This document shows positions 13,651 through 28,959 of a DNA stretch of 64,000 bases, piece by piece. Each line of letters opens with the position of its first letter. The first letter of the stretch is position 1. Origin of the DNA: Eretmocerus hayati. Lineage: Eukaryota > Arthropoda > Insecta > Hymenoptera > Aphelinidae. The translations under genes were made by a program, and so were the position numbers. The notes below the pieces were generated by a model. It was not told the DNA's origin and made no database searches. It worked only from the letters and a program-made list of their open reading frames with translations. The stretch is taken from contig CM056741.1 of the NCBI GenBank assembly GCA_029851415.1, positions 164,349,685 to 164,413,684 of the forward strand, read 5' to 3'.

Positions 13651-14325
13651 GAGCTGTATCTGAAAATAGAATTTGTTGGACAGCAGTGGGTAACTGTTGA
13701 TAGCTCGAAAATGAATTCATGAAATGAGATTCATCACTTATTATAGATCAATGAGCAAATATTTTCTGACTCTCATTCCATTGTTACATGATTCGATGAA
13801 CAGTTTTCAGGAATGGAGTATGTTATAAATTCGCAAAATGCATTTTAAAATGAAATAGTGGATGTTTGTGCTAACTGAAAAATAAATGGCAACAAAAAAT
13901 CCTACGAATGTCTCATCACAGTTGAACGCAGCTGGCTTATCATGAAGAATTGGATTGTTTGTTACCAGTCGTGCTCTAAAAGAACACTTTAAATCATTAA
14001 TGTGTGAAAGACCCTTAAAATATATTAGTATCATTTAGTATGAATGTAGTCTTAAACTTAGTTCCATTGCTTTTCATGTTTCTCCCATTTAATCACAGCT
14101 CTACATGCTGGAGCTTCTCATAATCAACTCAATTATCTTAATTTTCAGTGACTCTTGATGTCTTGCAACTTATCAATAAAACACACACCTTGAGCAAATC
14201 TGTGTCATTCTTGATAGCTTCTGGCATACCGTTTCTTGTAATATTTCATAGGCACTCGTCTATATTGAATGGATCTATATGACGATCAATACGCATGATC
14301 AATGAATTTTTTCATCATGTCTTAC

Positions 14326-15041
14326 CAAAAGGCCAATTTAGACTCATCATCAGCATTGTAATCATCGGACACACCGCGTTCTTTGAAAGAAAGAGACTGG
14401 TCAATATTTCATATCAAAAGTCAAATGACGATGGTTCAATTTTCCACGGATCATGAAACATAACAGACAAATTGACTACATTTCAAAGTTGTTCTTATGT
14501 TGTTCCACCATTTAATAGAGAGTGAAGAATGTCATATGGAAAAACATCGCCTTGCAATTGATAAAATTTTGCCACGTTCTATAGTCTCACTGCCTGTATG
14601 AATCTCACTAAATCAGCGGGATCTTCAGTGATCACGTGACCACGAATGACAGAATTCATGAAGACATTTCGGAAGTGGACAGTTTTGATAACGGCAATCC
14701 ACTCATTAAAATAGATTTTGGTAAAATAAACTCTCTCCCTTTATCAAAGCTTACGCAACGATGTTGATTTGATTTAGTGTTATAATGAGTAATTTGGAGA
14801 ATGACTTTGGATATCCGATATCGTGCGTTGACAACCATAAACAGAATAGCTTAATTAAATGAATTTCCTATTTTCTGAGACTTGATAATTTCTGCTAACT
14901 AACCATACTTATCATAGCAATATGATTCGATAATTCTGACCACCCAGGTTATTTTCATCATTATGATCCAATTGATGGAAAGAACGCGCAAGAGAATTTT
15001 CATCGGAACTCTTAGAATTCTTTGTATCAGATTCCCCATCA
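14326..15041 (-). CDS. Candidate linking exons between MBD and F-box blocks
   Basis: Candidate exon 15041-14944 reads DGESDTKNSKSSDENSL and so on, acidic and serine-rich. Candidate exon 14380-14326 reads RGVSDDYNADDESKLAF. The second has good splice sites (TTTCTTTCAAAG acceptor, TTTTG/GTAAGA donor). The first has weak ones (GAATTCGAG acceptor, GTGGTC donor). Phases form a chain: exon 19617-19482 ends in phase 2, 15041 enters in phase 2 and leaves in phase 1, and 14380 enters in phase 1 and leaves in phase 2. The composition suits a linker of a nuclear protein. The exon joining 14326 to 10970 was not found. Confidence 0.35.
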
Positions 15042-18000
15042 CTCGAATTCATTAGAAAAAAATCCAAAATAATCTGAGTAAAGTTTTCACTCGTGTCAAA
15101 GCACTATTGTTGAAAGTCAACTCCTTATATAAAATCAATAGAGACCCAATGAATAATTTGTACCTTGCAGACAAAGTCATGGAAATTTAATACAACTTCC
15201 CCAGTGCAGGCAGGATGATATAAGCATAGGCAGATGCAGCATTGTAGGCTGGGTATTAATCCCATACTTCTTGAACATCTAATACTACATGGCTCCTGAA
15301 TTTTCGTCCTGAAATATGCGTATGGAAAGGGCGAAATTTTAAAGGTGATGGTCTTAGGCTATACTAAAATAATGGGGCGGAGGTCGGAAGGGGAAATCCA
15401 GAGGCTTCTCATTCCAACTCAATTATGAGAATCAACTGGAATTTTGAGGTAGTTTTTCTTATTGCAAAGGTTGTAAAAGGAAGGGGTGTGTTGACCAGCT
15501 GTTATACTCCAACTTGTATTTATAACTAAGAATTCTTCGCCCGAAATCGGGGCCAAAAAAAATTTGAATAGCTCACTTGCGGGAGGACTTCTACCGTACA
15601 GTTTTTGATGGGTAATGATATTTGACGTTTCAATAGGTGGAAACAGTACATTTGTCTTCACATCAGAAATACTTATTTTACTATCATGCAATATTTTACA
15701 TTAGTCGAATATTGACGGTTATTTATCAAATAGAGGGTTACGATGTTGCGGATAGCATTATAGTAATGAATGTATCGAAAGAATGAAATCATAACTCGAC
15801 AAGAAACACTTCGACGATAAGTTTTCGTCAAATCCAGAAAGCTGTTTCCAAGGAATCAATTCTAGAAGAGAGAAGTAAATTCGTTTTGAACGATGACATG
15901 ACAAAATATACGTTGGGAAATCGTGGGCTGAGGAGCGCGTTGTTTTGACCCTGAAAGTTTGTCACTGTGAACGATTGGTACTGCAGTTTACAGGATGTAA
16001 ATAGCAAATCTCAGAAACCCTTTGGATCAAATCGATTTCTACATTTCGATGAGCGAACCGACTCAAGCTAAATCACTTTTTTTTTTTTCTTATGAAAAGC
16101 TAAATCATTTACTCTATCGCGTGCAAACCCGTTCATGTTTAAATCATCAGATTCATGTCGCTACCCAAGTTAATTCGATAAATCCTCAATTAAACTCTAC
16201 AGAAACTGGAAAACAATTTTTCTTTGATGAGAAACTTATGGACAGATTGACTCTTTCACAGATATGTTGAAATGTTTTCCGGACTTCCTACAATTTTCCA
16301 GAGCCAAGATCACATTCTGGAAAGACAGATTACCGTACAAATGAAAAATTTCCGACTTGAGTTTACTTGATTCGAAGTTACCCTCAAATTTGAAGAAAAT
16401 ACTAATCACATGAGATTCTTGAAAGAAGACTCCAAACTAAGAATTTTTCAGGAAACACGAGTAATTTTTCGAATTTCAAGAAGCCTTAGACATAGAAATG
16501 GTGGGAAAGGTTTGGGAAGGATACAGGGGCTAACAGATTTTCTTCTTCTAGTGCCTTAGAAGGTTTTTGATTGACTAAATCCTCATAAATAGAAAAAATA
16601 AGACATAATCCAACCTGTAAGTGGAGCACAGGAAAATACGATACTCTAGCTCTTCTATTTCAAGACTTCTCAATTCATTCAAGACTACTTTTGCGTCTTC
16701 AATGAATTCTAGTTCTCGAGGCCATAAAATATTGGAGTACTTCTGGTAACTAAGCTAACTCTTTTTCTTACTTGGATTCCATCGTTCTTCCAATTTTAAA
16801 CTTTATGATGAGAGTCTGTGAATAGGATCTTCGTCAAGATCTTGAAGGAATTGGAAAATTATGAGATTTTTTGGAGCTTTTCCAATCACCTGAACAAAGA
16901 AAATATTATACATGATTCTGATAGTTTGTGAAATAAGTACAGATTTTTACTTTAGGTAAATTTCGATGGAAGTTTATGAAGTTAAGAGTTATCTATAGAG
17001 CACCATCAGGGATGCTGACGGCAAATTTGTCTACACCTTTAGTTACTGAGTTTATGAGTCTCAATTTCTCCAACAAGCTGTTGGCTCTGACGTATGACAT
17101 CCTAATCAGAAACATGATAAACATCTCGTTATCTCAGACACATGCTACCCTGAAGGGGTGTTCATTATTCTGAGGGTTCCATCCTTCAGACGGAATAGAA
17201 ATCAAATAGGAGTTCAACCAAACTAAGCCTCTCAAAGTGAGTGCTACATAGGAAAGACTCGCTTTTTCGATGCGTCCGTGAACCGCGATTGCACTTTTCA
17301 CAATTTTTGTTAATAAAATTCTCTCTTACTTGATTTTGATCTCTAAAACGTAATCAAAGAGTTGTAGGGAAAGAGAAATGGATTTTGACTTCATTCATTT
17401 TTTATGCCGTGATACACTATTTGAGTGTACAATTTACAATTTTTGGGCTCAAGTGATGGGAAATTCTGAGGTTCCGATTCAATTTATGAGTTGAGTCACC
17501 TTCTTGTATCTTGCATTTCATTTATATAAATATTCAAAAACTTGCATGGTCTTCCATGGAACAAATATTGAACACACAATGCAAGGTCCTGGCGGATCGT
17601 AGTATCGCGGCTTTCGCAATTCAAGAGGGTCAGAAATAATTGAATGCATTTAAAAAAATGGTTTCTTCATAAAAGCTGTTGAAAACGCCAGGCTACTTCC
17701 ATCACGAAGAATATCGAATTATCTGATGATTCTTGAGGTTTTCAATTTCCTAATTGAGTACTTGGGCTCGTGAGACCGATTAAGAGATTAGTAAAAGTCG
17801 TTGGGACCACTGACTCAATTGCAAAATTGTTAAATTATTAGAAGGAAATTAGACAATACCGCCTTCACATTTTGTCGTAATAACTATATTGAATACCCTT
17901 CGAAGCATCTTCGACATCATAATGGAGAAAATCAGTGGATCGTTAATTTCTCACGGCTTCTATATGGTTAATGAAGATAGAACTGGCGGATTAGAGCTTT

Positions 18001-19481
18001 CCGTGTTCTGAGGTCCTTGGAAAAAGTGTTAAGAGTGAATTTTTTCACGAATCAGAAATGGCAGTTCTAGCAGCATGGAAGTAAATATGGATACGTCAAA
18101 AATGGTGCGCAGCTCTAAAGAAACTGGAATCTTTTTTTGCTGGAAACGTTGCTGAGCAAATCTCGATTTCTTTGATTTTGGGATTCCACATAGCACTTTA
18201 TACTACATAATTTGTGTAAAATCACAAAATTAGCACAGAGATCGAGATTCAGTATTAACTCACAGTGAAGCGTTTTTTCGTAAATCATATCGAATACCCC
18301 CTAGTCTTTTGATGACAATTGTATCGCTTCATTTCCAAGAAAAACTTATTCAATTCAATATTAATAACAAACAAAAGAAATTTCGGTAATTCTGTACTGA
18401 ACCTTGAGTACATTCACGTACTCAATAGACAACTATTTTGTACATAATTGAAATCTATACCCACAACCCTGATAACGGGTGAATGAAAGACGTCAAATCC
18501 GAAGGAAAAAGTTCGAGAAGATTAAAATCACACTTGAAATTTGGTATGGCGCAATAGGTATCATAGGAGTCTGTATTCAAAGTGATAACGTTCAGATCAA
18601 AAGAATCAGGTATTCGGCTCTCTCTTATTCATTTTCCGGGACACTACCAAAATACAGTTAAGAATTGAGGGGAAAACAGGAGCATCACCTCTATCTTTTG
18701 ACGATGGTCAATGAGTCATCAAAAATTATTCTACGCTTCAAAAATCGAAGACTTACTACAACATGACCAATTTCTGATCATACGAAATCACTCAATAGTT
18801 TATCAAGGTGGTAATAGTGTTACTCAAGAATTGCAAATAGTTCGAAACAAAGAATTTCGACGTAACATCATCTCAAGTTCTACTCCCTAGGCACACGTGT
18901 AGTTGATAAAAGAACAGAAAATTCTTCACGAAAGGAAAAAGACTTATGTCAGACATGGTCATTTTGTGTAAACAGGGATTTCGAATAATGATGAGATAAA
19001 CGCCATACACAATAATCTCAGACTTGGAAAATCGGTGATGCTCACCTTCTATCTCGAATCAGATGATGAATTCACATTCTCATCTTTTTCAGCTGGAAAT
19101 TGGTCATCACCCATCTCGTCTGGATTTAGTGAAGGGAAAGGGACTTGTATTTGATATTGAAAGATAAAATGGATCACTCTTGTGCGGTCGAGTGATAGCT
19201 ATCACGACGGAAACGAGAGCGATAAGAATTCAAGAAGCGGTAGAATTTCTTCCCTTCCCGAAACCGAAGGTGAGTGTATCAATTGCGATCGCTGGGGCTT
19301 TCGTTTCAATAAATATTCTTCAAGGCGCGGGTGATGAAACGGCATTGAGTAAGACATCATGGGTAGTATGATCATTTAATTAGCCAAAATGATCATTTGG
19401 GGGGGGGGGGCGAAACAGCACTAAATCTTGAAAAAGATTGTGAAGAATCAATTGCACAACAGAGACAAGATAATAACTTAC

Positions 19482-21830
19482 TTGGATGATTTAACCGGCT
19501 TGAGAGAGACATTTTTCTCAATGACATTTTGGTTTCTCCTGGGAGCAGGAAGATTCCATTGGGATGTTGAAGGCATTTCTTTTGGCACAGTGGGAATTGG
19601 AGGAGATTTGATTTCTTCTGAAAAAACAAGATGCCAGATGAAAAAAAAATCAATCAAGTCGTTAAAATTGCTCCATATACTTAGTAATCACGATCTTACT
19701 TTTAGGGGTAGCTTTTTTGTTGGGTAATTTAACTTTGAATGTAGATGGCGTTTTCGTTGCTTTTGGAGAAACTTTGTTTGATGTTGATGGTGTAGCCTTA
19801 TCAGGCCTTTTTGGAGAAGCTTTCTTCATAGGTGGTGTTTCCAAAATTTTCTTCACAGTTTTCACTGTAGATCGGTTAAGATACATATCCTAAAACAAAA
19901 ACAAGCGTTTAACTAAATTGTACAAGAGTAAAAAAATCAATAGTTGGACTTTTTCACGCACTTTTCCTTTCTTAGCATCGCGGATGATTTCTTTTTCAGG
20001 GTCATTCACACCAAGAGGCTCTTTGAAGAATGTGAAGTTGTCAATGGTTAGTTCACTGGTTGTTACTGGAATATGATAATATATGCATCAGTTAACTATA
20101 TAAATCATCAAAACTTCTTATACGCTCTCGAAGGAAAACGTAGTTTCTGATATTTATGGACAATTTTACTTACAAAATTCAACAACTTCTCTGTAGCTCC
20201 TCACTTTCTTGCCTTCTGGAGTGTAATAATATATATCTGCCATTCGTTTGAGTGAATGCTCAGTCTGACCTGTTGCACGGTAAACCAACTCTCGTTTCCA
20301 TCCATATTTGAATGGTTCACGGAATATAGGATTGGTCACATCAACTGAACTTTTCTGACGCACAGCATTGCCAGGGCTAGCTCCACGAGGGGTTCGACTC
20401 TTTCTTGATCTCACTGAGCTGACAGAAACACTGCTATTTGCAGATTTCTCTGATTTGAGTGATGATCCATCTGTAGTTACATTAAAGGGGTCTGACTCGA
20501 TAACCATCTTCTGATCTTCGGAGTCAGTACTATTGTAATCAGCCTCATCAATCAAACTGTCAGCATTCTTCATATTTATTGTTGCAGGCATTGTGATGAC
20601 TTTTCTGCGTTTTGGTGGAGATATTGATGTGGTAGGGATGCTGATTGGTTCTGGACCTCCTGAAAGATATTTGGGTACTGATTATAAAAAGAATAGGACT
20701 GAGAATGACATTCATGTTCAGAAGAAGCTTATTTGAAATATTGATCCAATGAGGAATAAAGAAAATGACAATTGCGGAAATGTAAAGAGAGACAGTGTAT
20801 AAACACTCAAATAATAGAACTTTAGAACAAACTTTTTCTGATTTTCTGGAAAACAAAATGTCAGATCACATCAAATCACTAAAAAAATGTCTATTACATT
20901 CTCACTAGTCAAGGACTTTTCTCTTTGATTCATATTCCTGTAATTATTGAGTTCACATTGAATGATTAGTTTGAGTCAACATTGAAATTAATCAATATGT
21001 ATAGAATTCAATTCATAATATCATATATGAGCCACTGGATACAAGTAGACCTACCATCAGATGACTATGTATTTAGAGCTGTCAGGAAGAAATGAGTGAT
21101 GGAAAAGAGAATTCAAGATCAATCAAAAAAAGAGATTCATACATTCAAGTGCCATGGGCTATTCTTTGAAGACTTGTAATTGAATTCTGAAATGAGAGAG
21201 ATACTAAATTGCACAGTTGAATGATGATGAAAGTTGAATTAAAATTTACAGCATTACACAGATCTGATGAAGTTCAACCACATTCAAACCGACTCACCTG
21301 TGTTTGAAAACTAAATTGTAAATAATTGAAAGAAAGTTGTCATTGATGATGTACCGTGACAAATTGAATTCATGAATACTTTCAATAAAAGTCCACGATA
21401 ATGAGATACATGAGATGAGGAATTCATTACCTAAAAGTTTTTCTAAAATAATACTGTGAGAATCGTTAATTCTTTGCTGATGTGCGTCAAATCCAATGAA
21501 GTCTTCAGAATCACATGAACTCATATCGCCATCATTGAAAATTTTTCTTCTAACAACTTTTGATGGTGAATTCTGCTTAGGGGACTTGATGGGACTATCT
21601 GCACTAATTGTTTTAGATCTACGCTGCAATTTTCTCTTGGCCGAGGGTGAGGCCAATTTCTTGCCAGGAGACGATTTCACTTCACCATTCAATTCTTGTT
21701 CGTCAACGGATTTGCTCTCCTGCTCGGAGCACTGCTTGTCCGATGGCTTGTCCGACACCAACAAATTTTCGAGGTTAGAATCTCCGCGCGCTACCTCGGC
21801 GTTCCCGCCATTATGATCGAGAGTATCCAT
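19482..21830 (-). CDS. Methyl-CpG-binding-domain (MBD) protein, N-terminal exons
   Basis: Five exons on the minus strand: 21830-21431 (ATG at 21830, MDTLDHNGG), 20659-20174, 20065-19962, 19889-19700 and 19617-19482. All have canonical GT/AG sites and matching phases (1, 1, 0, 1; the last leaves in phase 2). Residues 1-244 or so are disordered and Ser/Lys-rich. The MBD domain is at about residues 245-318: FKYGWKRELVYRA, YYYTPEGKKVRSYREVVEF, then across an intron LTIDNFTFFKEPLG. The following exons are a basic Lys/Pro/Thr-rich tail (about residues 331-440). MBD proteins are nuclear and bind methylated DNA or chromatin; whether this one needs methyl-CpG cannot be read here. No stop codon ends the block, so the protein continues downstream, plausibly into the F-box/LRR exons. 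The start lies in a GC-richer region divergent from the AASDHPPT gene. Confidence 0.85.
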
Positions 21831-23389
21831 CACACCTTGACCGAGCAAATATATATACTTGCTGCATGCGAGGTTAAAACCGATATCAATTCAAAAATCA
21901 CATCTAACGGTCTTAAAATCGATTACTATTGACCGGATAAACTAATACCACTTTGGAAACGACGCGATCGAGATTTGGTTTTAATGCGGTGCGGGGGGAA
22001 CAGCAAACTTCAGACGCGAGCATCCGCGGCAACTCGGCTTTCAAGCATCGTCACTTCACTTCTGCAAAAGCCGCATCCAGCCGTTCACCGGTAACCATAT
22101 CTCAATATGAACACTCACTTTGATAAAACACTGATTTTCACGTATACTGGATTCTCACATCTGCTCAGTTACATGGTAAACAAGGTTCCCTTGGTATTTG
22201 TAGACCAAATAATTACACTTCATGTAAACTACTAGCCTAATTGCTTGTGCATGGTCGCTTCCTGGACTCTTCGGCCTGCACTGGAAAGCACTGGAACGAC
22301 TGCGCTGAAGGCGGATGCAGCTAAATGCATACTTCAGCAGCGGTTCGTTGGGATGTATTGATATAGCTGTCTCTCTCTTGAGCGTTCTAAACACGGTCCT
22401 CTCATCTCTTTCTCTCAGCTTCTTTGCCCCCACTCATAATTATACTTCATAATCTTCTATCTTCCTGGATCAATATTTCAATGTATGTTCGAACACGATC
22501 ATCATGACTGGAGATTGAAGATCTAATACCAAATAATGTGCGGTTATACCGAGAAAAACAAACGTTATTTGTCGACGTAGACGATCATGGCTGACGAAAC
22601 AGACGCTTTCTTTTGACCAATCACTGGCAAGCATGAAAAGAAACGACCAATGCAGCTTCAACTTTGCACTAATTGGTTTTTATTCTGTTTTACTCTAGAA
22701 GACGAAATAGAAGTAAAAAAAACGTGAAACACGTTGGAATTGTTGGGTTGGGAGTATGGGGAGTTGAGATTGAGGTGAATACCTGTTGGATTATTTTATG
22801 GATGAACCGGATGAAATGACAACAGATCAGTTTTCACTAAGAAATTCAGAATGTATGTTATTTTTGGTAACAACAATCAAGGAGATTGGTAGTGGTGCCT
22901 TCATCACTCATTGGTCATGGTTTTGAGTTCCTTGAAGACTTTGTTGCCACTCTGATTGATGTTAGTACTTACAACTTAGCCCATTTGCATTCAAATTCGC
23001 AGCAAGCTAGAGCAGAGCTCAGTTACATTAACGAGTGACCTGTTACTGATTGACATCAAAACAATAGGTAGTTTGAATCAAACTGATAACATATGTATCA
23101 TTAGAATGACTCAACATTTTCCAACATCTACGCTCAAAAATTTGAGTTTGCTTAAACGCCAATGTGCTTTGGATCAGTGATGATTGAACTTTCAGGCTCT
23201 TATCAGTTTTAAGAGGCTTTGTTACTGCAAATCTAAAATATTCTTAGTCATACATAAAAAAACTCTTGAGCCATAATATGTAAATGATGCACACTCTACA
23301 ATACTTCTCATTCTTTTGCTGAGTATTTATTTGAAAATCATGAAATTCATTTGTTTCTTAGATGCTAATTGGATGTTCCTCCTAAACAA
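21831..23389. promoter_or_regulatory. Divergent promoter interval between MBD gene and AASDHPPT
   Basis: About 1.56 kb separates two divergent start codons. The part from about 21950 to 22420 is richer in GC and CpG than its surroundings, as expected of insect promoters with dispersed initiation. A pyrimidine-rich acceptor (TTTGTTTCTTAG, ending about 23361) just before the AASDHPPT coding region suggests a non-coding first exon somewhere in this interval. No open frame here resembles a protein. Confidence 0.45.
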
Positions 23390-24226
23390 ATGGCTGCAAG
23401 TGTAAGGTGGGCGTTCAACTTTGGTAAATGGGAACCCTCAGAACAAGAATTTTTATTTGCATCATCATGCCTACAACTTGAAGAAAAGAATCGAATAGGG
23501 AAATTTGTATTCAAGAAAGATGTCAAGGCATCATTGACTGGGCGTCTACTAATAAGAAAATTCATAAGTGAATGCACTGGATTAGCTTATAATTCAATTC
23601 ACCTGTCGAAGGACGAAAATGAGAAACCAATTTACAAAAATAAACCTGGCTCACCAAAGATCAACTTCAACGTCTCCCACCATGGATCTTATACAGTTCT
23701 GGCAGGAGAAGTAGGTGACAGATGCGTTGGAGTTGATGTAATGAAACTTGAGTACACTGGAGGAAAAACATTAGAAGAATTTTTCAGGCTTATGAATAGG
23801 AATTTTTCTCCTTCTGAATGGAGACAGATCAAAGGAAATCCTCATTGTACTGAATCAAATCAAATAACTAATTTTTGCCGCACTTGGGCATTGAAGGAAA
23901 GTTATGTGAAAGCTATTGGGAAAGGGTTAGCCATAGATTTGAGTTCCTTGAACTTTTCTTTCAAGTCTAATTTGCAGATTGATAGAGTCATTACAGACAC
24001 GACTCTGTCAATAGATTGCGAAAATCAGCCTTGGATCTTTGAAGAGTCATTACTTGACTTGTCACATTGTGTAGCTGTTGCTTTAAATCATCAGCAATGT
24101 GATACAAATTCTTCTCTAGAACCTACATTATTCACAAAGTTAGATTGTAAAAATTTGTTTGAAACTGCTGAGAAAATAATTCCAGAAGATCTTGAATACT
24201 GTAAAGAGTATTTCAAAAAATCTTGA
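23390..24226 (+). CDS. AASDHPPT: L-aminoadipate-semialdehyde dehydrogenase 4'-phosphopantetheinyl transferase
   Basis: This enzyme moves the 4'-phosphopantetheine arm of coenzyme A onto a serine of carrier proteins (fatty-acid synthase ACP, mitochondrial ACP, aminoadipate-semialdehyde dehydrogenase) in the cytosol. The intact frame is 278 residues, a little shorter than the roughly 309 of the human enzyme. Sfp-superfamily marks are present in order: an Arg/Lys-rich region (GRLLIRKFI) at about residues 50-60, INFNVSHHGSYTVLA at about 90-105, the Mg2+-binding GVDVMKLE at about 116, and the catalytic FCRTWALKESYVKAIGKGL at about 165-185. The start chosen is ATG 23390 (MAASVRWAF). An upstream in-frame TTG is not a eukaryotic start. 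A short upstream frame ATG...TAA occurs just before it in the 5' leader. It is a single coding exon, divergent from the MBD gene and co-directional with Abi about 1.4 kb downstream. Confidence 0.95.
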   Translation: MAASVRWAFNFGKWEPSEQEFLFASSCLQLEEKNRIGKFVFKKDVKASLTGRLLIRKFISECTGLAYNSIHLSKDENEKPIYKNKPGSPKINFNVSHHGSYTVLAGEVGDRCVGVDVMKLEYTGGKTLEEFFRLMNRNFSPSEWRQIKGNPHCTESNQITNFCRTWALKESYVKAIGKGLAIDLSSLNFSFKSNLQIDRVITDTTLSIDCENQPWIFEESLLDLSHCVAVALNHQQCDTNSSLEPTLFTKLDCKNLFETAEKIIPEDLEYCKEYFKKS

Positions 24227-27541
<3,315 letters not shown>

Positions 27542-28075
27542 TCATTATCATTTCCATTTCACAAGACTTCTAGGTATATTAGGAATATTTATCATGGATA
27601 TTTGTTAACACACAGTATATATATTTATATTTGTATAACTTTGGATAATTATATTTGTACATCATCTCAAAGTATTATTGGAGAAAATTTTCCATGTTAT
27701 ATACCAAGGATTTTATTTACTCTCTATTTAGAAATCGTTTGATAGACCTTTGTAAGGTTTTTATAAATATAATCTGTCGTCAAAATTTCCGAATCTTTGA
27801 AATTTATTCCACACTATTCTCTCCATTCCACGGGTATGAGCATCAAAGAATAAAGAGAGTTATCGGAAAACAATATGCAACCGTGAAGTGGGTGATTGAT
27901 ACAATTTGCAAAAGTTGATTAGTAACACTAACAATTTCGTTTCCACTTCGTCTCATTCTTAGACATCGTCGATCTTTCAGTACTTGATTGATACAGTAGA
28001 AGAACGTGAATCAACAACGAATTTGGGTTTTTGTCTTCAAAAATGGTTGCTTTGAATAAAGTTTAATATGACTAG
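27542..28075 (+). terminator. Abi: Abi 3' UTR with two poly(A) signals
   Basis: AATAAA occurs at 27849-27854 and 28055-28060, the second preceding a T-rich stretch. Either would give a 3' UTR of 0.3-0.5 kb. Most of this region (27715-28043) also exists as an inverted copy at 33538-33863. Confidence 0.5.
27715..28043 (+). repeat. Abi 3' region segment, arm 1 of an inverted duplication
   Basis: This segment matches the reverse complement of 33538-33863 with few mismatches. Shared landmarks in order are ATAGACCTTTGTAAGG, CGGAAAACAATATGCAACCG, GTGAAGTGGGTGATTGATAC and GTTGATTCACG. The match covers the first Abi poly(A) signal and stops just before the second. It could be a piece of Abi copied elsewhere or a dispersed repeat that supplies Abi's 3' end. 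Confidence 0.9.
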
Positions 28076-28959
28076 GCGGTTCAAGAAAAAAACCTCGTAT
28101 CAGGGTCGTAACTCAATACCTACCCTCTTCCATAAAATGAATGAGATGTAACAATAGGCTGCAAACAATGAACAAATAATTTTTTCTCAGAGCAGATTGC
28201 CCGTGATATATTCATACATTAGAGCGAGAAACCGGCGACGATTCTAATGCGTATGAAAGTCTGGAACTTTGATTTTTGAAATTCTCAAGTTTGTGCACAC
28301 AAGCTGAATAAATCGTGAAGCATTCATAAGTTAAATTGACCGCTCGGACGTAGAACTTCCAATAGCGTGATTTGAGTTCAGAGTATCAGAAACCTACAAG
28401 CAACAAGTGCGTTCACGAACATGGAGAGTTCCTACCTATGAATCGCTTTTCCACAAATCAGACTAAAAATTACTGTGAAACTTTCCTGCAAGGCTGCTTT
28501 CCTGGTAACCCTTGCAAAGACTTTTTGCCATTCCGATTTCTATATTTTAAATGTCATTTGCTTTCTCCTTTTTGCTTCAGAATATAAATAATCTTATAGA
28601 AATGCCCTATTCGAGTGACAAGTAATGGCATAATTTGGAAAGCACTTGGGAAGACTTCAGTCAAGAGATGAAAACATTGGCGAATAAGTACTTGATAAAT
28701 GTGGTATTACAGAAAACTATTATATTCACCCGCGCGAGTGTAATGATTTGAGATCGATCTCTTTCGGATTCTTACCTCTTGCTTCATCTCGAGTCAGGTT
28801 GATTTTTTTCTGATTGATTGAATCAAATTCCCTTACCAATCTACACAAAAATCGAAATCAAAAGCCTACTATCGATACCTGTCAATGTGTTATTTCTTCA
28901 TTTCGTTCCATTATAATTTTCAACATACAATAACGCGTCGTTTCTGATTACGAATTGTA
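28076..28959. other. No recognisable gene
   Basis: Intergenic AT-rich DNA between the Abi 3' end and the first transposon of the cluster. Only short open frames are present, and no repeat structure was seen. Confidence 0.55.

Larger units (their letters stand above)
10971..19481. other. Large intron or inter-gene interval between MBD and F-box exon blocks
   Basis: About 8.5 kb separates the last well-supported MBD-block exon from the first F-box-block exon, all on the minus strand. Two short phase-compatible candidate exons lie at 15041-14944 and 14380-14326, and an unexplained open stretch at about 13650-13321. The rest is AT-rich with no recognisable gene or repeat. A G12 run sits at 19399-19410. 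Confidence 0.5.

Noticed and set aside
19030..19160. Minus-strand stretch reading PFPSLNPDEMGDDQFPAEKD with a nearby donor
   Set aside because: It enters in phase 1, whereas the preceding MBD exon leaves in phase 2, and a TAG precedes the donor. It could be an alternative or decayed exon but cannot be placed.
21496..21816. 106-codon plus-strand frame
   Set aside because: It is antisense to the first MBD exon.
23369..23389. Earlier start for AASDHPPT
   Set aside because: The extension begins with TTG; eukaryotic initiation at ATG 23390 is more likely.
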